Shown piece by piece: positions 41,380 through 50,119 of a DNA stretch of 64,000 nt. Within the stretch, counting starts at the first letter, position 1. Each line of letters begins with the position of its first letter. A program made the position numbers and the translations under genes. Location of the stretch: positions 1 through 64,000 of the forward strand of contig JAJXVH010000007.1 in assembly GCA_021782205.1 (NCBI GenBank). The letters run 5' to 3'. Origin of the DNA: a bacterium. Its GTDB lineage: Bacteria > Elusimicrobiota > Elusimicrobia > UBA1565 > UBA9628. The notes below the pieces were generated by a model. The model did not search any database. It had not been told where the DNA came from and saw only the letters and a list, made by a program, of their open reading frames with translations.

Positions 41380-43127
41380 CGCCGCGACGTTCGTCGCGTT
41401 TTTGCCCGCAGTTTGAGCACTCCCTGCAGCGCCAACTCCTTGAGGAAGGCCAAGGAGCGGTCGCGCAGCCAGTGTTCGGGGACGCCGCGGCTGGCGGCTC
41501 GCTGGCGAATTTCCGAAAATGTTCGAACTCCGTCGATGCCCGAAATGAATTCCAGATGATGCGGGGAAACGATGCGCCGCGGGTTGAAGACATCCTCCAA
41601 CGCATCGGTCGCCGGATGTTTCAAAAATCGGATTCTCCGGGCCGTGTGCATGACCCCTTTCCCGTAAAATGGCATGAGCGCCGGCTCCACTTGAATCGGA
41701 AAGAGAAAGCGCGGCACGAGCCGGTCCCCCGGGATGCCGCGTCCAGGGTTTGCCTCGACGTCGCCTTTGAGGACGTCTCTGTAGAAATCCTGGTCGCTTA
41801 GTAGCGTGTATTCCTCTTTGAGCAGGTCCTCATGGTGAAGTCGGTCATAGTATTGGCTCAACCCCGATGAGATCGTGATGAACGCGGTTCGATCCGAGAG
41901 GGATACGGGCAGGTGAGCGCGCTGGATATCTTTCGCCTTTCTCCACCACTTGGCCGTGTTGCGATCGTTGCCGTACCAAAAAACGGCCATGGCAAAAAAG
42001 CGCGCGGAGAACTCCCGGTTGAATTCGTTGTAGTCTCGCCACAAGAGCGCGCGTCCGCTTTCGGTCGGTTCAGTCCAGTGCGTCAGCAAAGTGTAGGCGG
42101 CGCGCTGCGCGCCGAGATGCGCCAAAAGAGCGCCCGAGGAGAGGATCGGATCGACAAACACGGCCGCGTCTCCCGCGGCCAGCCAGCCGGGGCCGGAAGC
42201 CGCGACGCTGAAGTACGACCAATCATTTTGAATAAAAAAATCTTGACCAGTTCCATCGAAGTCGCGAACCTGTTCGGCGTTCTTCAGTAAAGGCCATATT
42301 TCTTTGCATTTTCGAAGTTCGCGGAAATAGAGTTCGCGTATTCCTGCGCCGCCCTTGCGCGCGTGCTCCGCGTTCGTGACAAATCCGATCGAGATTAGAT
42401 CCTGATCGATCGGTATATACCAGAACCAGCCGTGCGCGGTGCTGCAAATAAATATTTTTGTCTCGTATTTGTAGCCGGTGTAGCGGAACTTCCATTGCGC
42501 CTTCTTAAAGTACGCAAAGCCAGCGACGTTTTTGAGTCCGGGGTGATGCTTGCGGATATCCCGATATTTGGAGAGAAAGCCGTTCTGTCCGCTGCAGTCG
42601 GCGACGAATTCGCTGCGAATCTCACGAATTCTGCCGTCGGCCCCGCGAAGCGAAATCCCCGCGATGCGCCGCCCTTCTTCCAGAATCGTGAGTGCTTGTG
42701 CTCCTCGTTCCACCCGAACTCCGCATTTTTCCGCGTGGCGCAGAAGAATCTCATCGTAGCGGGAGCGGCGGACTTGGAAACTGGCGTTGACCACCGCCGC
42801 CCTCTCGGCCTCGCTATCCGCGAGCGCCTTTTTATTCGCGTCTTTAAATATGTTCTGCCAAGGTTTGCGATTCTTCCCCCAGACGAAGACCGCCCCGATT
42901 TTTCTCGGGAAGCCAGCACGAACCACGTCGTCGTAGACGCCCATCTCCTTGAGCACCGGGTTGATCCCGGGCTGCAGAGACTCGCCGACATGGTGCCGCG
43001 GCCCAGAACACTTTTCAATGACGACGACGTCGCGCTGAGGAGCGTATTTCTTCAGGAGCGTCGCCAGAGTCGTTCCCGCGGGCCCGCCTCCGACGATGAT
43101 TATGTCCGCTCGATCTGCGCGCGCCAT
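41376..43127 (-). CDS. Flavin-dependent halogenase-like enzyme with PqqD-like C-terminal domain
   Basis: A 583-residue FAD enzyme. Residues 12-18 form the dinucleotide motif VGGGPAG. HVGESLQPGINPVLKEMG (46-63) and GFPRKIGAVFVWG (72-84, with Lys76) fit flavin-dependent halogenases. The halogenase signature WxWxIP is present as W234-F-W-Y-I-P239, and GDAAVFVDPILSSG is the second FAD motif. The last 80 residues (FISGIDGVRTFSEIRQ, then WLRDRSLAFLKELALQGVLK) look like a PqqD-type winged helix, the fold used for peptide recognition in RiPP enzymes. I start it at ATG 43127, with a GGGGGG stretch upstream. A TPR-extended paralogue lies at 52244. Confidence 0.78.
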   Translation of the reverse strand: MARADRADIIIVGGGPAGTTLATLLKKYAPQRDVVVIEKCSGPRHHVGESLQPGINPVLKEMGVYDDVVRAGFPRKIGAVFVWGKNRKPWQNIFKDANKKALADSEAERAAVVNASFQVRRSRYDEILLRHAEKCGVRVERGAQALTILEEGRRIAGISLRGADGRIREIRSEFVADCSGQNGFLSKYRDIRKHHPGLKNVAGFAYFKKAQWKFRYTGYKYETKIFICSTAHGWFWYIPIDQDLISIGFVTNAEHARKGGAGIRELYFRELRKCKEIWPLLKNAEQVRDFDGTGQDFFIQNDWSYFSVAASGPGWLAAGDAAVFVDPILSSGALLAHLGAQRAAYTLLTHWTEPTESGRALLWRDYNEFNREFSARFFAMAVFWYGNDRNTAKWWRKAKDIQRAHLPVSLSDRTAFITISSGLSQYYDRLHHEDLLKEEYTLLSDQDFYRDVLKGDVEANPGRGIPGDRLVPRFLFPIQVEPALMPFYGKGVMHTARRIRFLKHPATDALEDVFNPRRIVSPHHLEFISGIDGVRTFSEIRQRAASRGVPEHWLRDRSLAFLKELALQGVLKLRAKTRRTSRR

Positions 43128-43236
43128 TTCCAGCCCCCCGCGTTCCATTCCCGGTCTCGACAGGGTCATTATAGCACCCGGGGCGTGCTTGGCTGGAACG
43201 CGCTGTGGCCGACTGCGCCGCGTCAGGGGGGAGTGC

Positions 43237-44028
43237 TCACCAAGGCGTGAGCTGCCGGTCTCGAAAAAAACAGCCTTGGGGTCCATTGTCGGGAGAAAGG
43301 GCGAGCCAGACGACCGTGTCCGCGCCTTCCGCCGGGCTACGCCGGGCATTGGGGCCGCCCATGCGTGTTCTCATCCAGCCTGGACACACCGAATTGATCA
43401 GCACGTTCGTGCCGCGCAGTTCTCCCGCGAAAATGCGAGTCACGGCGTTCAGGGCGGCCTTTGATATCCGATAAGCGGGCCGACCTCCCGCCATGTCCGC
43501 GAGTCGGCCGTCGCCGCTGGAAACGTTGACCACCCGCCCATAGCCGCGCTCTCTCATCTTGGGGACCACCGCTTGGCAGACGCGTAAGGCCCCGAGCGTG
43601 TTTGTTTCAAACGTGCGGAGCAGGGTCTCCGTTTTGGCCGCGAAAATCGAATTGGGACCGATGCCCTCGTCCGTCGGCGACGCGTCAAGGAAGACGCCGG
43701 CATTGTTGATGAGAATGTCGATATGGCCGAAGCGACGTATCGCGAAGTTCGTCGCGGCCGTGATGCTGACAGGCCGCCGCACGTCCAAACGGCAGGGAAA
43801 CACCTTCACGCGGTCTTCCGTCCAGAGGCGATGCGCCGCCTCCTCTCCATCGGCCCGGTTTCGGCTGCCTAACACCACCGTCACGCCATTCTTCGCGAGC
43901 AGACGACAAACCTCTAATCCTAGGCCGCGATTGCCGCCGGTGACGAGCGCCGTCTTCGAGTGAAATTCGGGGCGTTCCGTAGGATATTTGATGCGGTAGA
44001 TTGTAGCACGCTGATAAGATACAATCAA
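43237..44028 (-). CDS. Short-chain dehydrogenase/reductase (start uncertain)
   Basis: A classical SDR of about 263 residues. TALVTGGNRGLGLEVCRLL is the cofactor site, RLDVRRP and ILINNAGVFLDAS follow, and the catalytic Ser and Tyr-x3-Lys lie in VVNVSSGDGRL and YRISKAALNAVTRIF. VCPGWMRTRMGG is the usual loop. No ATG or GTG lies where the family normally starts. The TTG at 44028 is the only reasonable start close to the divergent gene at 44032; a longer reading would run inside that gene. It is followed after 110 nt by the halogenase-like gene on the same strand, so the two may be co-transcribed. The substrate is unknown. Confidence 0.78.
   Translation of the reverse strand: MIVSYQRATIYRIKYPTERPEFHSKTALVTGGNRGLGLEVCRLLAKNGVTVVLGSRNRADGEEAAHRLWTEDRVKVFPCRLDVRRPVSITAATNFAIRRFGHIDILINNAGVFLDASPTDEGIGPNSIFAAKTETLLRTFETNTLGALRVCQAVVPKMRERGYGRVVNVSSGDGRLADMAGGRPAYRISKAALNAVTRIFAGELRGTNVLINSVCPGWMRTRMGGPNARRSPAEGADTVVWLALSPDNGPQGCFFRDRQLTPW
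43997..44025 (+). promoter_or_regulatory. Candidate promoter for the second TPR cluster
   Basis: TACAAT at 44020-44025 (five of six) with TAGATT 17 nt upstream (three of six). The -10 box ends only 6 nt before the ATG at 44032, so a transcript from it would be leaderless or nearly so. It overlaps the 5' end of the divergent dehydrogenase gene. The sequence match is modest. Confidence 0.35.
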
Positions 44029-44031
44029 AAA

Positions 44032-46062
44032 ATGCGGGGCGTAACGCGACCTCTTGATGGTCTTGCGCATCGCGAGCTCTTGGACGGCCTGAGCCGACGC
44101 CTGGACGTGCCTTTCTGTCCGGAGTATGAGTTGTTCTATTTCTCCGCGGCGAATTTTTCGCCGCTGCGGGAGGCTGTTCAGGCCGCGGCCGGAGCGAGAA
44201 AGTCTCGGGACATCGCCCGACGCGGGCGCCTGCGGCGCTTGTTGGGCGATGTCGCGGGAGCCCGTGCCGACTTGGAATCGGCGGCGAAAACCGGCAGCGG
44301 TGAGGCGCTCCTTTGGCTCGGAGAGCTTGAGCTGGAAAGACCGAGAGCCGAAGATCTCTTGCAGGAGGCGGCGGAGCGCCTGCCGAAAGATCCGACGCCG
44401 TGGCTTTACCTGGGGGCATCGCGCCTGGTGAGGCGTCGCGCGCGGGCGGCGGACGCCCTGGAGAGGTTTGTTCTCAGGCGTCCCAATTCCACGCTGGGCC
44501 ACATTCTTTGCGGGCTCGCGCGCCAACGAGAGGGACGGGTCGTGCAGGCGCTCCAGAGCTATGCGCGCGCCGCGCAGATCGACCCGAGCTGCTCCGCCGC
44601 TTGCCTTTTAAGCGCGCGCGCGCTGGGCGATGGCGACGCCGCGGTGAAGGCCTGCGAAGCCGCCTTTGACGCGGATCCTGAATACGCCCACCTTGCGATG
44701 TGCTTCCATTCCGAATCGCGCGGCTGGGCGGAGTCGCTGCGGCGGATTGTGCGTTTTGCTTTTGGCCCGCGGCGCTTCCTCCCCGTCTCGGCCCGATTTT
44801 TGGAGCTCGACCGCAGGATCCTTCCCGGACATTTTGAAGGCGCTCAAATGGCGGAAGATTTTTTGCGTCTCCACCCGGACCGGAGTTGGTCTTTGGGGCT
44901 TTTGGGCCGAGCTTACGCCCGCATGCCGCCTTCCAAGGTTTATAAGTCCCGTGCATTGAAAGCGTTTGATCGTGCCGTAGCGCTTTCCCCGAAACAGGGC
45001 TGGCCGCGGGGGTGGCGGGGCGTCGCGCGAATCGGTTCCGGGCTCCAGGCTCAGGCGTTGGTGGACATGAACAAATGTCTGAAGCTTCGGCCTTATTATT
45101 TTTGGGCGTATGAATGGCGGGGGGGGCTTTTGTTGTCTCAGGGCCGTCTGCGGGAAGCCGAGACGGACTTAGACCGCGCCGTGGCCATGAATCCGGGGTA
45201 TCCTTTCGCCTTGAACCGCAGATCTCTTGTTCGTCGCCGACTTGGAGACTACACGGGGGCCGTCTCCGATCTGGACGAAGCTTTTCGTCTCGACCCACGC
45301 TACTGTTGGGTGTTCTCGACCGGCCGCGCGTCGGGTGCCGCCGAATGCGACAGAGGCATCGCGGAACTAACGGTCGCCCTGCGGCGGTGTGGGTCCGTGG
45401 CGTCCCTGTGGGTCTGGCGCGGTCAGGCACGACTCATGATCCGCGATATGGCCGCCGCGCTCCGCGACTTCGAACGCGCTGTCTCGTTGGATCCCGGCCA
45501 CGCGCTCAGCCGCGCCTGGTACGGCAAAGCGTTGTCAGAAATCGGTCGTCACGCCGAGGCGCGGCTTCAACTTTCTCGCGCGGTCGAGTTATCCGGCGCG
45601 CATTGGGTTTATCGTCTGTGGCTGGCGTCGGCGCTGCGCTCAAGCGCGGACGCTCCGGGCGCTCGGCGCCAGCTGCGCGAGCTTTTGCGGGTTCGTCCGC
45701 GGTGCTCTCCGGCGTGGCTGGAACTGTCTCGCTGCGAGTTTGAATCGGGCCGCGCGCGTAAGGCGCTCGGTTTCGCGCGTAAGGCGGCCGCGCTGGATGG
45801 CCGTAACGCCGACAATAGACTTCTTGTGGCTCAGGCTTTGCTCGCGCTGGGTCGCGCGCGCGCGGCTCAGCGCGAGGCCGACGTCGTTTTGGCTATTTCT
45901 CCCCACCAAGGCCGCGCCTGGCTGACCCGCGCGCAGGCGCGCGCGATTCTCGGGCAGTCGGACGCGGCGCGGGCTGATTATCGCCACGCGCTGGCCGCGT
46001 TCCCTTTTCTTTTCAACGACGATCAGCGCCGACAAGTCACCGCTCTCGTGGGATCGGCATGA
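44032..46062 (+). CDS. TPR protein, tandem paralogue 1 of 3
   Basis: A 676-residue repeat protein. After an N-terminal segment (RRLDVPFCPEYELFYF) comes ARRGRLRRLLGDVAGARADL, which opens the repeats. Further on are YFWAYEWRGGLLLSQGRLRE, RRSLVRRRLGDYTGAVSDLD, the atypical unit DPRYCWVFSTGRASG with GIAELTVALRR, then WVWRGQARLMIRDM. It ends in a conserved F-P-F-L-F-N-D-D-Q-R motif. The two genes that follow have the same architecture, nearly the same length and the same C-terminal motif. It is cytoplasmic with no catalytic residues apparent. The ATG at 44032 matches the N-termini of the paralogues. Confidence 0.83.
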   Translation: MRGVTRPLDGLAHRELLDGLSRRLDVPFCPEYELFYFSAANFSPLREAVQAAAGARKSRDIARRGRLRRLLGDVAGARADLESAAKTGSGEALLWLGELELERPRAEDLLQEAAERLPKDPTPWLYLGASRLVRRRARAADALERFVLRRPNSTLGHILCGLARQREGRVVQALQSYARAAQIDPSCSAACLLSARALGDGDAAVKACEAAFDADPEYAHLAMCFHSESRGWAESLRRIVRFAFGPRRFLPVSARFLELDRRILPGHFEGAQMAEDFLRLHPDRSWSLGLLGRAYARMPPSKVYKSRALKAFDRAVALSPKQGWPRGWRGVARIGSGLQAQALVDMNKCLKLRPYYFWAYEWRGGLLLSQGRLREAETDLDRAVAMNPGYPFALNRRSLVRRRLGDYTGAVSDLDEAFRLDPRYCWVFSTGRASGAAECDRGIAELTVALRRCGSVASLWVWRGQARLMIRDMAAALRDFERAVSLDPGHALSRAWYGKALSEIGRHAEARLQLSRAVELSGAHWVYRLWLASALRSSADAPGARRQLRELLRVRPRCSPAWLELSRCEFESGRARKALGFARKAAALDGRNADNRLLVAQALLALGRARAAQREADVVLAISPHQGRAWLTRAQARAILGQSDAARADYRHALAAFPFLFNDDQRRQVTALVGSA

Positions 46063-48089
46063 ACCGGGCGTGGAACGCGATAAGACGCGTCTCGCGCGGC
46101 GGGCTGGTTGAAAATATCGCCGTCCGACTGAAGCTGCCGTATATGGTCGAATTTGATCTGGCTTATTTTCGCGCGCTGAGATGGACGGAGATTTCCGCCG
46201 CCTATTGCGAGGTCGCCGCCGAAGCCGAACGGGGAAATCCAAGCGCACTGGCGCGTCGCGGCCGACTGCGGCGCTTGTTGGGCGACTGCGCCGGAGCGCG
46301 CGTCGATCTTCAAAGATCGCTGGCGGCCAGACCCCGGCAGCCGATAGCGATGGCTTGGTTGGCCGAGCTCGATCTGGATACGAGTCAGGCGGAGAAAGCT
46401 CTTCTCGCGGCGGCGGCAGCCCTTCCCGCGGACACCGACGTCGCCGTTTGGCTTGGAGTCTCCCGTTTGTGCCGCGGCCGCACCGAAGACGCCGCCCGCG
46501 GCCTGTCTGCCGTTGCTCCCGCGAGGCGTTCGGCCCTTTGCTGGCTTCTTCTCGGTCTGGCGAAGGAAAGAACGGGAAGCAAAGACGAAGCACGAAAGGC
46601 CTACGCTCGCGCCGCGTTGCTGGAACCGTCTTGCTCGGCAGCGCCGTGGCTGGTCAGCAGGCTCTCTCGCGGCTCCACGGCGCTTGAGGCCGTGCATGGA
46701 GTTCTCGACGCCCAGCCGGGCTACGCTTTCCTGGCGCAATTCATGGCCCACGAAGAAGGCTCCTGGCCCAGGGCCGTCGTGCGCCTGCGGCGCTTCGCGT
46801 TCGCCTCTCCCGACAAAGCTTGCTGGTATGATCGTCAAGACGACCTGCTCTATTCGCCGTTTCACGAGGATGAATACCGCGATGCTTTGGGATTGCGGCG
46901 TCTTTTCCCGCGCGCAACCTGGGCGACCGCGATGTTGGGACGCGCCGCGTTGCGTTGCCCTCCCGGCTCTCCTCACCGAGAGGAGGGCGTGAAGCTGCTG
47001 TTTGAGGCGGCTCGGCGAGACTCGAAGCACGGCTGGATTCGGGCTTGGCGCGGATTGGCGAAGCTTGCGCGGGGGGACGAAGGCGGCGCTCTGGCTGATT
47101 TCACCCAAGGACTGAAACTTCAGCCTTGGTATCACCGTGCCTGGGCCTGGCGGGGCGCCGTGTTGGGTCGGATGGGGTGCCTCAAAGAGGCCGAGCGCGA
47201 TTTAAGCGCCTCGATTGCGATCGACGAAGGCTATGTCTTCGCCTATCACCAGCGTTCCTTGGTACGGCGGGCGCGTCGCGACTGGCTGGGGGCGGCGGCG
47301 GACCTGGAGCGCGCGTTTGAAGCCGACGCCCGCTACGATTGGACCTTTACCTCCGGCCGCGGACCGCGACGGGAGGAGGTGTCGGCGGCGCGGCGTCAAC
47401 TGGATGCGGCGGTGCGCGCCTATCCCGACCATCCGGGTTTGCGCGCGTGGCTCGGCCAACTGCGCTTGCGCGCGGGCGATGTCGCCGGCGCGCTACCTGA
47501 TCTTGAAAGTGCGGCTGCGAGCGATCCCTCTCACGCCCTCTCGCAGGCTTTTCTCGGCCGCGCCTGCCTGGCTGCGGGCAGGCCTGCGCGCGCGGTGACC
47601 TCTTTAAAGCGCGCGTCGGAGCTGCGGGCGGGCGTTGAAACCTACGGGTTATGGCTGGCTGAAGCTCATTTCGCCGCCGGAGACCGAGTGCAGGCTTTCG
47701 ACCGACTCGCGCTGATTCCGCCCGGGCGGCGCGGGTTCCAGGCATCGGCGCTGCGCGCGCGCCTGCGCTTGGACTGCGGCGACGCATCCGGGGCTTTGCG
47801 CGACGCCGACGCTTGTCTGCGCGCGCGCGGTCGTAGCGCCGACGCCTATTATCTGCGCGCGCGCGCCTTGGCTGGCCTCCGGCGCTGGGGCGAGGCGCTG
47901 GAGGCCTGCGACGCGGCGCTCTATGCGTCTGCCATCCACGGACAAGCGAGGCTGGCGCGGGCGGAAGCCTTGCGCCACCTCGATCGGGATGAAGAGGCGC
48001 TGAATGAATATCGCGAAATTGAACGCAGTCATCCCTATCTTTTGAACGAGGAGCAACACGCGCGATGGAAAGCCCTGATCGGTTTGTGA
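46059..48089 (+). CDS. TPR protein, tandem paralogue 2 of 3
   Basis: A 676-residue paralogue, coupled by ATGA. VRLKLPYMVEFDLAYFRAL aligns with the N-terminus of paralogue 1, ARRGRLRRLLGDCAGARVDL is almost identical, and YHRAWAWRGAVLGRMGCLKE and HQRSLVRRARRDWLGAAADL match its middle. The atypical unit is DARYDWTFTSGRGPRREEV. The C-terminus ends SHPYLLNEEQHARWKAL. The central part (about residues 225-290) departs from the TPR pattern and includes HEEGSWPRAVVRLRRFAFAS, which has counterparts in the other two proteins (HSESRGWAESLRRIVRFAF; HRETNLDRAAYVNRMIDFAF). Confidence 0.83.
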   Translation: MNRAWNAIRRVSRGGLVENIAVRLKLPYMVEFDLAYFRALRWTEISAAYCEVAAEAERGNPSALARRGRLRRLLGDCAGARVDLQRSLAARPRQPIAMAWLAELDLDTSQAEKALLAAAAALPADTDVAVWLGVSRLCRGRTEDAARGLSAVAPARRSALCWLLLGLAKERTGSKDEARKAYARAALLEPSCSAAPWLVSRLSRGSTALEAVHGVLDAQPGYAFLAQFMAHEEGSWPRAVVRLRRFAFASPDKACWYDRQDDLLYSPFHEDEYRDALGLRRLFPRATWATAMLGRAALRCPPGSPHREEGVKLLFEAARRDSKHGWIRAWRGLAKLARGDEGGALADFTQGLKLQPWYHRAWAWRGAVLGRMGCLKEAERDLSASIAIDEGYVFAYHQRSLVRRARRDWLGAAADLERAFEADARYDWTFTSGRGPRREEVSAARRQLDAAVRAYPDHPGLRAWLGQLRLRAGDVAGALPDLESAAASDPSHALSQAFLGRACLAAGRPARAVTSLKRASELRAGVETYGLWLAEAHFAAGDRVQAFDRLALIPPGRRGFQASALRARLRLDCGDASGALRDADACLRARGRSADAYYLRARALAGLRRWGEALEACDAALYASAIHGQARLARAEALRHLDRDEEALNEYREIERSHPYLLNEEQHARWKALIGL

Positions 48090-50119
48090 CCGCGGCCTGG
48101 CGTCTGCTGGAGTCGTTGGATCATGAAGAGCATCTTGAGGATCTCAGTCGACGTCTGCGGCTGCCCCCGGCACCGGAATACGATTTGGAGATATTCAAAT
48201 CTCTCAATCTTCAGGAATTGGAAGCGGCACGCCAGCCTTTGGAGTCCGCGCGGGAGTCAACGCTTGGGGCCAAGGGCCTGACCGTCCGGGGGCGGTTGCG
48301 CCGCATTTTTGGCGACGTCGTCGGGGCGTCCGCCGACCTCCGTCTCGCCCTTGACCTCGATGAGAACTTCGCTCCGGCGCGCGCCTATCTGGGCGAAATG
48401 GCTCTGGGCGGCGAGGAAGCCGAGGCGGCCCTGCGCGGTGTCTCGGCGCCGGTCGCGGCACTCTATCGGGGAGTACATTTTTTGATGCGCTCGCAGCCGG
48501 ACCGGGCATTGATCGAGCTGGCGTGGCATCGTCGCGCGCGTCCCCGCTCCGCGCTTTCGTACATGCTGACCGGGCTGGCACTTGAACGCTGCGGGCGAAG
48601 AGCGCAAGCCGAAGCCGCCTTCGCTCGCTCCGCTCGGCTGAAGCCGGTCTCCTCGGTCGCGCATCTGCTCCGGGCACGCTTGGCGCGTTCGGCGGGTGTT
48701 CGTGCCGCGCACTTGAGCAAGGCTTACGATGTCAGCCCCGTTCTCGGGTTCGTGACGCTTCAACTCCATCGCGAAACGAACCTGGACCGCGCCGCCTATG
48801 TGAATCGGATGATCGATTTCGCCTTTACCAAGCCGGACACCTTGGCCGCTTATTATCGGCGTGAAGCCACGCAAACGCACTTCTCCCATTTCCCGGCGGA
48901 GGATTACGCTTACGTCTTCGAATTAATGCGGCGCAACGGTGAAAAGGCCTGGGTTCACGCGTTTTACGGTCGAGCCGCGTGTTATGTGCCGGAAGGCGCC
49001 GCGGAAGGCATCCGGCATCTGACCCGGGCCATTAAACTCGCGCCGCACAGCGGCTGGATTCGTTCCTGGCGGGCCAACGCGAAGCGCCTGGCGGGCGATC
49101 TGGACGGTGCCGCGTGCGATTTCGATTCGGCCGTCGCACTGCAGCCTTTTTATCACCGCGCCTACGTCTGGCGCGGTTCCTTGCGGCGAAAATTGGGCCG
49201 CTGGGGCGATGCGCTGCTGGACCTCAATCGGGGATTGGTTCTGGACCCCCACTACAGCCTGACCTACCATGAACGCTCCTTGGTTCGGCGGCGTCTGGGC
49301 GACCACGCGGGTGCGTTGTCCGATTTGGATCAAGCCTTTCTTCTTGATCCTCGCTACAGCTGGGTCTTCAAAGTCGGCGGTACGCCGCCGATGGAAGACC
49401 TCCGCGCCGGCATTCGTGAACTGGAAATCGCGGAACGCAAGCACCCGCACGTCGTCTCGCTGCTCATGTGGCGCGGCCACGCGCGGCTTCAAGCCAGCGA
49501 CGCCTCGGGAGCGCTCGTGGATTTGTTGGCCGGAGCCCGGATGGATCCCCATCATGGATTGAACCTGGGCTGGCTCGGCTACGCGCTCCTGGAAAGCGGC
49601 GACCCCGATCGCGCGCGAGATCCTCTGCGTAAGGCCATTGAAAAGGAGCCTAATCTTCGCATTGCTCGCGCCTGGTTGGCTCGCGCCGAGTTCCTATGCG
49701 GCCGTCGTGCAGCGGCGCGGCGGCTTCTCGTCGACGTGCTGCGTGAAAAGCCGCTGACGCCGTGGGCGCGCTATTGGCTGGCCCAGTTCGATCGGGAAGA
49801 GGGACGACTTGCGTCTGCGGAGCGCGAGCTTGGGCGCGCGCTGCTGATCGACGGGAAATCTCCGGAGGCCTACCTTTTGCTCGCGCAGACCCGGTTGGAA
49901 CGCGGGCACGCGAAGGGCGCCCTGGCCGCGGCCGAGCAGTGTCTCTCCTTTGCCCCGAATGTTGGGCGCGCGCTCGTGGCCAAAGCCGCGGCACTGGTTA
50001 GTTTGGGCCGCGCGCAGGAAGCGGTCGCGGCTTACCGCGACGTCCTGAAATCGTTTCCGTATCTCCTCAACAACGAGCAGCGGCTTCAGGTGGAGAAATT
50101 GCTTGACGCTTCGGCCTGA
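48065..50119 (+). CDS. TPR protein, tandem paralogue 3 of 3
   Basis: A 684-residue paralogue starting inside the last codons of the previous gene, with GAGGAG upstream. RRLRLPPAPEYDLEIFKSL, VRGRLRRIFGDVVGASADL, HRETNLDRAAYVNRMIDFAF, YHRAYVWRGSLRRKLGRWGD and HERSLVRRRLGDHAGALSDL align with the other two. The atypical unit is DPRYSWVFKVGGTPPMEDL, and the C-terminal motif is SFPYLLNNEQRLQVEKLL. Three consecutive genes of one architecture point to tandem duplication followed by divergence, presumably to recognise different partners. Confidence 0.83.
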   Translation: MESPDRFVTAAWRLLESLDHEEHLEDLSRRLRLPPAPEYDLEIFKSLNLQELEAARQPLESARESTLGAKGLTVRGRLRRIFGDVVGASADLRLALDLDENFAPARAYLGEMALGGEEAEAALRGVSAPVAALYRGVHFLMRSQPDRALIELAWHRRARPRSALSYMLTGLALERCGRRAQAEAAFARSARLKPVSSVAHLLRARLARSAGVRAAHLSKAYDVSPVLGFVTLQLHRETNLDRAAYVNRMIDFAFTKPDTLAAYYRREATQTHFSHFPAEDYAYVFELMRRNGEKAWVHAFYGRAACYVPEGAAEGIRHLTRAIKLAPHSGWIRSWRANAKRLAGDLDGAACDFDSAVALQPFYHRAYVWRGSLRRKLGRWGDALLDLNRGLVLDPHYSLTYHERSLVRRRLGDHAGALSDLDQAFLLDPRYSWVFKVGGTPPMEDLRAGIRELEIAERKHPHVVSLLMWRGHARLQASDASGALVDLLAGARMDPHHGLNLGWLGYALLESGDPDRARDPLRKAIEKEPNLRIARAWLARAEFLCGRRAAARRLLVDVLREKPLTPWARYWLAQFDREEGRLASAERELGRALLIDGKSPEAYLLLAQTRLERGHAKGALAAAEQCLSFAPNVGRALVAKAAALVSLGRAQEAVAAYRDVLKSFPYLLNNEQRLQVEKLLDASA

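Noticed and set aside
41370-41385. Transcription terminator between the convergent genes
   Set aside because: The two stop codons share CTAG and there is no hairpin or T-tract; the genes simply abut.
44029-44526. Long N-terminal extension of the short-chain dehydrogenase
   Set aside because: It runs antisense through the TPR gene, is Arg/Pro-rich without homology, and the dehydrogenase fold needs nothing before TALVTGG.
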